From positions 3,697,001 to 3,761,000 of the forward strand of contig NC_088299.1 in assembly GCF_032854445.1 (NCBI RefSeq): a DNA stretch of 64,000 bases, given 5' to 3'. The stretch's first letter is position 1; each line of letters begins with the position of its first letter. The DNA comes from Liolophura sinensis (Eukaryota; Mollusca; Polyplacophora; Chitonida; Chitonidae). The notes under the pieces were generated by a model. The model saw only the letters and a program-made list of their open reading frames with translations, did no database searches and was not told the origin of the DNA. Positions 12,671 through 22,709 of the stretch are shown piece after piece. The position numbers and the translations under genes are program-made.

Positions 12671-12990
12671 ATGACTACGTTCAACCATCCGTCTGTTAGA
12701 ACACTCGGGAACATAGCCTTCCAGTTCAAGTTTATCAGATAAATGAAGAACAGGAGCTGAGGCTGCTTAAAACAAACTCAAAAACAAGAATGAAGTAAGA
12801 TTGTATCATCTCAATGTTAGTCATGGTTTAATCCTTAATAAGGTAAAGCAGATCGCTTGTTCACCGTCCTTTGCTCTATGACTTTGAAGTAACCCATATA
12901 TAAAACGTTATTTGGATCGCAAATATCTTCATTACCTTGGAAGAAGACATTTACATTTAAAAGTGTAAATGAATCGTCTTTTTGTGTTGA

Positions 12991-13360
12991 CCGGCCCTGA
13001 TAACAGTTAGTACAGCCTCTGCTTCGGGAGCGGTAAGTCCAGGATCAATCCTGGGTCGAGTCACACCTAAGACTTTAAAAGAGGAAGTTATAACTTCTTC
13101 ACTTGGCATTCAGCATGAAGGGGATAGTTTAACGACTCGCTGACCCGCATCAGTATTATGGCTCGGACGGTGCGGCTTACTTGCCTTCGGTAAGGCGTTT
13201 CAGTGAAGCAGCACTCGATAAAAGAGCGTTGGAAATCCGTCCTGCAATAAGGAGGCACATTACATGTTCTCTAAGTATTCCTTCGTCGTCACATGACTGA
13301 AAAATTGTTAAGTACGACGTTAAACCTCAAACACTCACTCACTCACTGACTCACTCACTA
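12991..13360 (+). mobile_element. SINE-2, nearly full length, with target duplication
   Basis: The element runs from ccggccctgataacag through the pol III B-box-like word gggtcgagtca, a body with cagcatgaaggggatag and ttgccttcggtaaggcg, to acgacgttaaacctc and a CACT tail. The head is worn (agttagtacagcc for cagttggtagagcg). The nine-base word ttttgtgtt flanks it at 12980-12988 and 13361-13369. Unit 3 near 26445 has the site without an insertion. It sits between blocks F and G. Confidence 0.9.
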
Positions 13361-16300
13361 TTTTGTGTTTTTGGAGCTTCAGTGCTTGACATTAACATTA
13401 TTGTTTTGTGAAGCCTGTCTATTTTGTTAATAGAGAATGTTTGTTTTCAAACTGCACATAATTCGTTGTTCTGGTAACAGATGACCAACTCTACCCCTAT
13501 CAAGATATACACATAGACGGCTAGGGCATATCTTGTATTACCGTTATTGGAGTCTCTCCTGAATTCTGCTTAACTGGATCTGTCCCTAGACTCCACTTTT
13601 TAGACTACAACTGGCCTGTCTGTCACAGGATGGTTATGCCAGTTTATGCAGTGGGATATTTATTCTATAGGTCAGTACTCATTGCACTACATCTGCAGAC
13701 CCACTACATTACGGACCGTTATTGATCTCATACCCCCCCTCCACCCCACATCCTTTCACAGACTACATGCAGAGTACACACAACGTTTTCTTCGAAATTG
13801 ATGCTATTGACATTTCTTTGAAATTTAACCCAAGAACATGTGGTAGGTATTATTTGGAAAGTGTCTCTCAAGTGAAGACACCCTTACCAATGGCAAGGGT
13901 TGTTGGTTTAAATAAATAAAAACAAGGGAGCCACCACGAGCATGTCGTTTGACATGAAACAGTATGCTTTTTAGGAATAAATGTAAATGTCACGTTTGTT
14001 GTGGTTTGTCTTACTTTCTGCCCCTTTTCTATTAATGATCCAAGAATGGTCCAACCTATTGTCAATGAACAGACACAGAGAGTCTGAATAGGTGAATATT
14101 TGGATGGCTTAAAAGTGTAACTATCTAATGATATATAAAACTGACATATCAGAGGAGAATGACTCGTAAAATACTCACCACGTCATAAAAGTGTCACGTT
14201 GCCCGTGTTGTTCAAGTAACGCGTAATTTAAGCTATGCGTGCGTATTCCAAGGTCGCCTATAGCGGATATCAATATAGGTTATATTTTTATAATCTTGCA
14301 AACTTTAGTGAACAGTAACTTTTTTGACCGACTATAACAGAAATGCACAGTGGTGACTATTTTGTCTCCGTGAAGACATCCAACGTTCCGAAATGTTAAA
14401 GGTGATCTTGTAACATCTACTCCTAAATCCACGGAATTTTGGAATAGAATTTACGGTTTCACAAGAAATCACATGTGAACTTTGTATCACAGGGCTGCTA
14501 TCGATTCTGGACAAGTGACCTAGACGGTCAACGAAGCAAATGTCTGGTACGCGGAAGACAACAGTTAAACCTCAGGCCAATCCATGTCAAAGACGAAGAT
14601 GGTTTTTACCTGCGGCTTCTAAGTATATCAAAGGACAGAGCGACAATAAGGCGTCTGTTCACTGTGACCGCGCAAAGAGTCATTTTGCGCCAGAATAATA
14701 TTGGAATTCAAGTTATGTGCCTGAAGCGAACAATACCAGAACCCTGGAAAAGCAAACATTCATTATAAAGACTTGAGGTGAAAAGAGTAATACGCTCATT
14801 ACCACACTGCTGGACGCTAATGTACTCTATGCCATTTATTGGTATATTTTCAAAGTTTTCTTACTTAAAAAAGCGATAGTATCAAATTTTTTATGTACGA
14901 TTATTGCTAATGGGTTTCAATTAGTTTATATTTTTTAGCGGTTTTATCGACTAATAGTTGTAGACAACCTTTTGCCACTACAGTTTTGAACAACACAAAT
15001 TAAGAGGGAGGAGAGTGACTGTTACTGGATTTCTTCTTCTTTTTGCTAGGTATCTTATAGTTCTAGTTATTAACTGTGCATTAACACATATGCACATGTG
15101 TCACAGCTTTTGATAGAACATTTGGCCATCTGTTATTGTTTATGTAAAATGGAATTCACCTTTGGGTGTGCCATACCATCCGTTTGATTTGGGAAGACAT
15201 CTCAGTCTGTCGGCTTGGGAAGGCATCTCAATAGTATAATTCTCTTGTATATAAATATGGCCAAAGCGTGCAGAATCTCTGGTGCTCTGCTTCATTATTG
15301 TGTCCAGCTTAACCCTGGGCAAGGGGATTTGTATTCATCGTGTTCAATTAGACATATGATCAGTTGCAATTAAAGTGCAACGGAGATACATATTTTGTTA
15401 TCGATAACTGGTATTTTAGTATGGTACACGATTCGAATACCGTGCGTCTTTCCAACATTACTGAAAACTGTTGACTGCTTCTTGTGCATGCCTGTTTTCC
15501 TACTTTTGTGCTTTATATACTTCCTTAGTTCTTTGATGCTTTGCATTATATGTTGTTTTTGGGAATTGGCCTTGCGATTATTGACCTGAAATGTCTTTAT
15601 CGGTTGACAGCTGGTACACGAATGTCTGTTTCGAGGCATAGCTCTCAATTGTTTGTAAGATCGTTCCAGCTTTTGATTTTTTAAAAATATTGTTTGAATG
15701 TCAGAGAAAGACTGATTGATTAATTTATTAGATTTAAAATGAATCAAACTGTGGTAATATAAAGGTTATATATGCAAGATTAAGGACTTTTTAACCTGTT
15801 TTTCCCTTAATTTTGTCCCTAAGTTGTCAAGAAAACACGAGACATCCTTCGTATGTCAACCTGCGGATAGCACAAGAACGGATTAGCTCAGAGATACAGG
15901 TACAGGTACATATATACAAATGTGATGTTAAGTCATAGATAACACCTTGGTGATCTTATTGCAATATATCTTAAAAGCAGCATTAGCATCCAGGAACACA
16001 ATGGAGGCAGGTGATCGAGGGGAATTCTTGGTTTCATTTGATGTTGGGCTTTATGTAAATAAACATATTATAATTCATCCGTTTCTTTCAGCGAAGCGTC
16101 AACCTCTACGTTTAGATATAAACTGGTGTTCTCGTGCGTTATCATCATACAATCGGGAGATTTACCAGGTAAACATTAAAAGCGACCCTCAAAGAAAAGA
16201 TATACTGAGGTGAGCTTATTACTGACGAAAAGCAGATTTCCGCGCCACAATTGCGTAAATGGAACAAGGCTATCAAATACTAAATGGCTTTTCTTGTGCG

Positions 16301-17611
16301 CTGCTGGCAATGGACATTAAAGATGTTGCAAACGTCCAAAAATTTGCGATTTCCAGAGGATGTTGTTTCCATTCCAGGGTGAGGTCATGATGGGCTTGAG
16401 GATGATGGGCAACCCTGCACGGACTATTTGTTCACCTCTTAACCTATGGACAACCCCTAGATCAAAAGCAACAGCCTCATTAAAAGCAACTGTCCCATGC
16501 ACTGTTAACGTTAGCGAACGTGCCTTCTCTACTGGATGTCAAACCAACGATCCCTCTGGGCACCAAAACTGGACAAAGACCAGTTTTCTAAGTGATGCAT
16601 AAAAATCGGGCATATGTTTCTTAAACGAGGCTATTCAGAGATGGGAATGTTTTTCGTTTTCTCTTTTTTTTTTGGCAAAGGCGAGAGATACTAAATGGCT
16701 CATTTGTACCGGGAGCTGTCAGTAAGCATACTTGGTGTAAGAAATGGGCATTTTTAATTTAACAGTGTCATATGAGGTGAAAAGTGACGAGAAAACAAAC
16801 TATCTAGATATCCCGACGCTGGAACTATTCATAACAACCACACAATACGTCATAAAGGCACTTATTCGCTGCTTTAAATCAAACCGACAAGTAATTCCGT
16901 TGTTTTTGTTGTTCTTTACAATGACCATGTACTTAAGAAGGGTAACAGCAGGCTGGTAAATTAAAAATGTGGCCATTAACCTGTAAAAGAGTCAAGTGAA
17001 GATGTTTGTCATTTCATCCCAAGATTTTATTTTCACTATTTACATTGTTTCTATTTACCCTCTAATCCCGGTGGTGGTAGTGGGACATTTCTAAAACATG
17101 CTATATCCTTCTAATGGTGAACTGTTTTAGAGTGAAATGTAGCCTCATCTGTAGGTAGTCTTCAACATGATCCAGCTATTATCTAAAATTTATACAGATA
17201 TCGTAGTGTGTGTATAAATATTTGTCGGTTGTGTGATTGTAAAAGTAAATGTGACTACTAATAAACTGCAACTATCATCACAGGATTTGTTTTTTTTTCC
17301 ATTATTCTGTTTAAACCATGATGCCAAGGTGTGAGTACCTTTCTGTGAGTACCTTTCAGCGGTAATGTATGATTGTGTGACCACTTGCCCGTTATCGCAA
17401 AGTCTTCGCTGCTCTGGTTTTAGTCTTCTATATATGCAGTATGTTTCACGCCTCCCGGTATCATGAACGACTCCACAAAAATAACGGCGTACATGTAGTT
17501 CATTTCCAGCAATTTAGATGTTACCCTACCCTGAACAACACTATTCCAGTGGCCATGGTTCATCTCATGTCCTCATTCCTAAAAACTCTATATCTTTGAA
17601 TAGTCGATTTA

Positions 17612-17815
17612 ATGATATAATTGGTGTTTTACGTCGTATTCACGGCGGCGGCCAGCTTTACGGTAGAGGGAAACAGGGCAGAGTCCGGGGGACACCATCC
17701 GCAGGTTTATGCCAGACCTCCTACAAACAACCGGATATGAAGCCAGCATAAGCTGGACTTGAACTCACAACGATCGCACTGGTGAGAGACTTCAAGACCA
17801 TTTTAAGTATACAAA
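17612..17815 (-). mobile_element. SINE-1 copy interrupting block B
   Basis: The order on the + strand is ggtgttttacgtcgtattc, ggcggcggccagc, the body, then agctggacttgaactcaca, which is the complement of the pol III B box. The AAAT tail has been lost. It cuts block B just after the word ttgaatagtcg. Confidence 0.85.
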
Positions 17816-19765
17816 CCTCAATTTGGGTTCTTTCCTCCCTGAGTTTGACCTTTAAAGCACTTGCAATTTATGACTTAAGTCATAGGTTGCCTGATAAATA
17901 CGAGCCCTGGTACAGTGGTCCTTTATTCCTTTATAGTTATCACATTGGTTTTGTGCCTTCCCTTCCACGACTGTCTTGTAGAAGACGCGGTGTGTTAAAA
18001 TCTTACATAAAACAATTCTACACCTCTAATTATTGTAAAGTCGTGCTGATGAGTTTAGAAATGCTTTCTATGGTGTAAGTCAGTGGCGTTTAGAATTGAC
18101 TTACCAGCGTTCAGAACTATTGGGTATTATGTATCTTTTTTTGTCATTTTAAGAACACTGGTTCTTTCTAATAAAGCAATTATAATTATATACTGTGGAT
18201 TTCCCTCCATAAAATTGTATTTCCAGATATCAGAAGAAACGACATACATGTGATTTGTACGCGTCTAGGATTCGCTTCACGTGAATTTAAGATTTGTGGT
18301 CTATTTCATTAATCCGTTCCGTCACCTTCTGGAAGTCCCATGGAATAATTTACCAAGGATATACTGTCAGCTAGGATTTTCAGGCCTGGTTCAATTCATT
18401 CGTGTTGCTAATAAAGAGCATCAATAACAGATAAGGCTTTGAGGGAGGAAAAGGTAGTAAGCAGTAGCATACAGATCTCTGGGGAAGATATCCTGTACGT
18501 CTTTCTGTTCCGCTTGGAACACTAGACAATTGACCGTTTGAAATGACGCACTAGTCTGAGTTATAGGAGAAAGCTGATGAAAAAATAAATAGATGCAAAT
18601 ATAAATTAAACATAACTGCGATGAAGCCTGAAAAATATGTATCGATGAAAGAAAGTTTGTTTTTTACATATACGACGGAAAGCTGCTAATGTCCCTTTTC
18701 TTCTTAGGAAACAGAAGGCCTAGGGCACATGATCCACGTTGTTCACTGTTTATCACTTGGCACTTTCTCGTGAAAGCTGTTCATCATCTTTGGTACTGCA
18801 AAATTAAAAATGTCACCAAGACTGATATGATCAATATAATCTTGTGTGCATTTTGCATTTGGGTTATCCTATAATTCTTTTGACTTCACTTCGTAGAAAG
18901 CTGAAATTTGTTTTTTCATTTTTCTGTGATTTCATCGTTTATGACATGGTTAGTTAGTTAGCTTGGTGTAACAAACGTTGGCCAAAACTGTATGTAAAAC
19001 ACGATCCTAAACCTCACAAATAATCGCTCAAAGCTCATTTCCATGATTAAAGCTTCTTTTGAAAGTACAATCATATATGATTGGAACTCCATGGTCTAAC
19101 AACCCTCGTGTTATGCTAAAAAAACGATCAAGTATTACATAAGCGGCACCTTGCTTTATGTAACTTCTGTGCTATCTGATAAAACAACTTCCTCAATTTT
19201 TGATAATTATAGGAAGTCTCATCGATCTTTTTGAAAAGTACGTTCCATATTAATTTTTTGTCTGCTGTAGGAATATCGTGGTCGCAATGTAGACTTCGGT
19301 TCGACACACAATGGACTTTGTTTCCACAAAGAAGAGTGCTTAAAAATAATATTGATATTGTATTATAAACGTCCAACTCCATGGCCAGATCCGTTTCTTC
19401 CAAACACAGCCACCGGAAACTATCTTTCAACTTTGTACCACAGGTCTGCTATCGATTCTGCTGGAGTAACCCATACTGGTGAACACAATTCTCTGGTATG
19501 CGGAAGACCCAGGTTTGTCCTTAGGCCCGTCCATGCCAAAGACGTAAATAATTTTTACTTGCGTCTTCTAAGTATATCAAAAGGACATAGCGAGAGTATG
19601 GCAAACCGACGTCGATACGTTGTGACCGGAAATAAGTGTCATGTCCGATAGCATGCAGAATTATATTGAAATCGAAGCTATGTGCCTGAAGCGAACAATG
19701 CCAGTACCTTCGATAAGGCAAACAGTTATTACAAAGGCTTGGGGAGCTAATGAGGAAAAGCTCAC

Positions 19766-19792
19766 CTCTCTCTCTCTCTCTCTTTCTCTCTC
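19766..19792. repeat. (TC)n microsatellite
   Basis: A dinucleotide run of 27 bases with one interruption lies at the end of block H. The H copies at 27.7 and 45.7 kb show only a few ctctct repeats, so the run expanded here. Confidence 0.95.
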
Positions 19793-19957
19793 AAATACAG
19801 CAGAACGCTTATATAAACCTCATCTAATATACGGCCTGTGTCATATGTTAGTAGTGAGTTAAACTTTCTTAGTTGACAAAAGGTAAGTGCATCGATTTTC
19901 AACTATTTGCTAAAGGATTTTCATTGATTTGTATCATATGACGAGTTTATCGATCAT

Positions 19958-20515
19958 AGTCTATTTCTTTTAGCCAATCGCCTATATTCAGCTGTCTGTA
20001 AATCACTTAGGCTACAAAAATTGAATTTCCTCAGTGATACGTTACACTACAAGCTCTACAGGTTGATGTGCTGTACGTTTATATTATTGCAAGGAAAATG
20101 CACTAAGAATACTTTTTCAGTTATGCAGTTAAAATGCAGTTAGAATACATGTTTCTTAAGAAACATAGGCCAGCTTTCAACACCCAGAACTCATTGCCCC
20201 GGGTGACGTCATAATTATTGAAGAACAAATGACATGCTGGGCAATGGGCGTGGAGAGTAATTTGTTTTACTCCATACTCCATGCCGTAACAGCCTACACT
20301 TCCCGTTAAAATCGGGCCTAAGCAGTTTAACATTATAAACTGGAAAAAAGTGTTACAGTTCATTTTCGGTGCAAGAATATAGCATTCCAACATAAAAATG
20401 TATAGAGCTTGTGTTGTTAGGTGTCACTGCTTAAAGCCAATTTTAGTAGCGAGTGTCTGATTTTACACTTAGCTGAATATAGGCGACTGGCTGAAAGAAA
20501 GAGGCTATAGTTATT
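19958..20515. mobile_element. Foldback element (long inverted repeat), copy 1
   Basis: The left arm begins near tctatttcttttagcc and continues through gcctatattcagctg. The right arm, read in complement, begins near actatagcctctttc and continues through gcctatattcagct. Arms of roughly 200 bp agree with mismatches. The centre holds aactcattgccccgggtgac. The complement of that word is absent from the right arm here but present in the copy at 28.3-29.1 kb, so this copy has a deletion. An exact 18-bp palindrome lies at 20149-20166. Confidence 0.7.
20149..20166. repeat. Perfect 18-bp palindrome
   Basis: The word atgtttcttaagaaacat is its own reverse complement. It lies within the left arm of the foldback element; the copy at 28.5 kb has diverged here, so the perfect symmetry is local. 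Confidence 0.9.
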
Positions 20516-20634
20516 GTAAACAGTGACGTCTAGACGAGTTTCTGAAAATGCTTCACAAGACAGACAGTGGATATTCCAGGCATTAATTCCATATCAAAGT
20601 TAAAATCCGTAGTATGAACCTTATAGGAATTCAG

Positions 20635-20850
20635 GTTGGATGTTTGCCATACCATTAGTTTGATGTTTGCCGTACCATTCGTTTGATGTTTTCCATACCA
20701 TTCGTTTGATGTTTGGCGAACCATTCGTTTGATGTTTGCCGTACCATTGGTTTGATGTTTTCCATACCATTCGTTTGATGTTTGGCGAACCATTGGTTTG
20801 ATGTTGGCCAAACCATTGGTTTGATGTTTTCCATACCATTCGTTTGATGT
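20635..20850. repeat. 23-bp minisatellite with higher-order structure
   Basis: Nine units start at 20635, 20658, 20681, 20704, 20727, 20750, 20773, 20796 and 20819, plus a partial at 20842. Every unit begins gtttgatgtt (gttggatgtt in the first). They fall into types by the middle word: tgccgtacc, ttccatacc and tggcgaacc, in the order 1-2-3-1-2-3, a 69-bp higher-order unit. Blocks J at about 15165 and 28255 hold only a single related word before gggaaga, so the array grew from one such site. The open frames on the - strand are by-products. Confidence 0.95.
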
Positions 20851-21172
20851 GGGAAGATTTTTTAATTCTCAAAATGAACCTTCTTTCATCCTTCAACCTG
20901 ATCATAACACAAGAACAGACTGGCCCAGTGTTATAGGTCATAAACGGACGCTTCAGTGTTATCTGTGCTAGACACAAATATGATGATATGTCGAAAAGAT
21001 AACACCGCGGTTATCTTATAATAATAATGTTGAAGGCAGCGTTAACACGCAGGGATGCACACGCGGAAAGCGATCCATGAAAATGATTGGTTACAGTTGA
21101 CGTAGCTACGTGTAGCTTGATAAAATAAGCGCATGATAAAGCATATAACATGAAAACGTCAAATACTACCTG

Positions 21173-21207
21173 TATATATAAGCAGGTATTCTAGTGATTT
21201 ATCTTCA
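21173..21207 (+). promoter_or_regulatory. Second TATA-like stretch before block K
   Basis: The sequence tatatataag at 21173-21182 is followed about 32 bases later by the initiator-like tcacac. After that comes a stretch shared by several units (ggtcacatagaaacc) ending in gatatcttgaggtgagc. Related words are at about 29735 (tatatatg) and 40257 (tataaac), but the spacing is not preserved there. Confidence 0.3.
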
Positions 21208-21745
21208 CACAGTCTTGCGATTTATCGGGTCACATAGAAACCTTAAAACTGACCCTCAAATAAACGATATCTTGAGGTGAGCTTTTTACCGAAGAACAAC
21301 AAATTGACGTGCCTCAAAGGCGTAAATGGCTCACAAGGCTGTCAAAGGCTAAATGGCTTCTCTTGTGCGCTGCTGGCGATGGACATTAAAGGTGTTGCGA
21401 AAGTACAAAAATTACTATTTTGTAAAGGCTCTTGTTCTCATCATATGCACGGTATGAGAAGAATGGGGTCATAAAGGAAATAAAAAGCAGTAGCCTCGCT
21501 AAAAGCAACTGTCGCTTGGATTATGAAGAACGTTAGCGAATCTGCCTTATCTATTGGATGGTTAACCAGTGATCCCTCTGTGCACCAGAGCTGGACAAAA
21601 TACGGTTTCCAAAGTGATATGCATAAATATCGGGCATATATCTTTTGAACGAGGCAATTGCGAAATGTGGCAATGGTGAGGGCAACTGAAAGGCTCGTTT
21701 GTACTGGAAGCTTTTTTCTGTCACCGCATTGTGTAAGGTGTGAGC

Positions 21746-21781
21746 TATAAAGAAGGACTTATCACCAAATGGCTTGTCAAT
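21746..21781 (+). promoter_or_regulatory. TATA plus initiator-like pair, unit 3 block K
   Basis: TATAAAGA begins at 21746 and TCAATA places its A at 21779, again 33 bases on. The bases between have several differences from unit 1 but no change in length. Confidence 0.5.
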
Positions 21782-22251
21782 AAGTACACTCGTCAACGGA
21801 CTTTGTGTGAGGAATTATACAAACCGATATCCATTCATGACAGGGATTCATGACAACCACACATCAGGTGATAACGCCACTTATTTGCGTTTAACACGAA
21901 ACCAATGGGTAATTCCGTGGTTTTCTTTGTCTTCATAATGTATTGTACGTAAAAATGGTAGAGGTCAGTTGAAAATGTTTCAAATGGTGCTGTTTATAAA
22001 AAAAAGTAAATGGCAAAGCACATCAGCTTGCCATTTTCATCTCATGATTTTATTCTGACTCTTTGCAGCAGCAACACATTCATATTTGTGTTTATTAATT
22101 TCTTCATTTATTCGAAACAATTTGCGTTATCTATACCCTGCTGATTTAGTGATACAGAAGTGGGTTTAGTATTGAAATAACGTAAAAAATGCTACTGAAT
22201 AATAAATTTGGCCGCGTCGAGTGAGAGTAGCACAGTCTATTGTTTCTATTA

Positions 22252-22282
22252 CCCCCAAACCCACCCCCACCCCCCACCCCCC
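22252..22282 (-). promoter_or_regulatory. G-quadruplex-type motif (G-rich on - strand)
   Basis: The + strand shows five runs of three to six C separated by one to three bases (cccccaaacccaccccc and on). The - strand therefore meets the usual G3+N1-7 pattern. It lies after block L of unit 3 and is absent from units 1 and 2 at that place. Confidence 0.7.
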
Positions 22283-22454
22283 GGTTTCGGTTCTCGGTTT
22301 CCAATTCCACAACATGTGTAACGGGTACTTCAGTTTAGTATATTATATTATACAGAAGAAATAGGTATATCATCTTTAATATGATCCAACTATTATATAC
22401 CCATTGTTCAGAAGTTTTAGAGACAGGATTATGAGTACCTTTGTAGTTGTTTGA

Positions 22455-22709
22455 TTTATTTATTTATTTATTTGATTGGTATTTCGTACTCAAGAATATT
22501 TAACTTATACAACTTCGGCCAGCATAATGGTCATGGGAACCGGGCAGAGCCCGGGGGAAACCCACGACCATCCGCAGGTTGCTGGCAGACCTTCCTACGT
22601 ACGGCCGGAGAGGAAACGAGCATGAGCTGGACTTGAACTCACAGCGACCGCATTGCTGAGAGACTCCTGGGTCATTACGCTGCGCTAGCGCTCTAACACC
22701 CCCCCCCCT
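22455..22709 (-). mobile_element. SINE-1, nearly full length, with target duplication
   Basis: The inverted tail, five TTTA-type repeats, opens the element. Then come ggtatttcgtactcaag, gggcagagcccgggggaaac, acggccggagaggaaac, the B-box complement ggacttgaactcacagc, and the A-box side with cgctgcgctagcgctc. The 5' end stops before the A box and is followed by a C run. The eight-base word ttgtttga is found at 22447-22454 and 22717-22724. The insertion splits a stretch of unit 3 that reads acaggattatgagtacc on the left. Confidence 0.9.

Larger units (their letters stand above)
7145..16180 (+). repeat. Array unit 1 (about 9 kb, near-complete)
   Basis: Blocks in order, with approximate positions: K 7185-7830, L 7850-8160, A0 9200-10090, A 10140-10340, B 10345-10700, C 10740-10930, A' 11040-11260, D/E 11390-12330, F 12640-12980, SINE-2 insertion, G 13430-14080, H 14335-14775, J 15090-15940. 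Each block matches the same-named block in later units by many shared words of 12-20 bases, separated by substitutions and small indels. A copy of the motif ggggctttattcagctaag at 7971 recurs at 8821. With unit 3 it defines the block order used here. No block shows a consistent long reading frame. Origin is unknown. Confidence 0.7.
16181..21250 (+). repeat. Array unit 2 (about 5 kb, internally deleted)
   Basis: Blocks: K 16190-16740, L 16955-17175, A 17360-17470, a short B piece 17505-17600, C/A' 17900-18080, D/E 18150-18700 and its end near 19000-19110, H 19320-19760, foldback 19958-20515, J 20560-21070. Blocks F and G are missing, and B is cut by a SINE-1. Block K here lacks the TATA element but keeps the initiator-like TCAGTAAGC near 16720. 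H has the clearest reading-frame match to unit 1. Confidence 0.7.

Noticed and set aside
15370-15747. 125-codon lysine-rich open frame on the - strand
   Set aside because: Within block J; composition reflects AT-rich sequence and there is no match in the other J copy.
7145-16180. Units read as copies of an LTR retrotransposon
   Set aside because: No reverse transcriptase, integrase or gag-like frames, no primer-binding site or polypurine tract, and no clean terminal repeats were seen.
20204-20211. CRE-like tgacgtca site
   Set aside because: It lies in the loop of a mobile foldback element and the other copies vary; one 8-base word is not evidence of regulation.
20530-20977. Repeated peptide frames on the - strand (units with TSNEWYGKHQTNG)
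   Set aside because: They come from the 23-bp minisatellite. Since 23 is not a multiple of three, the frame changes every unit.
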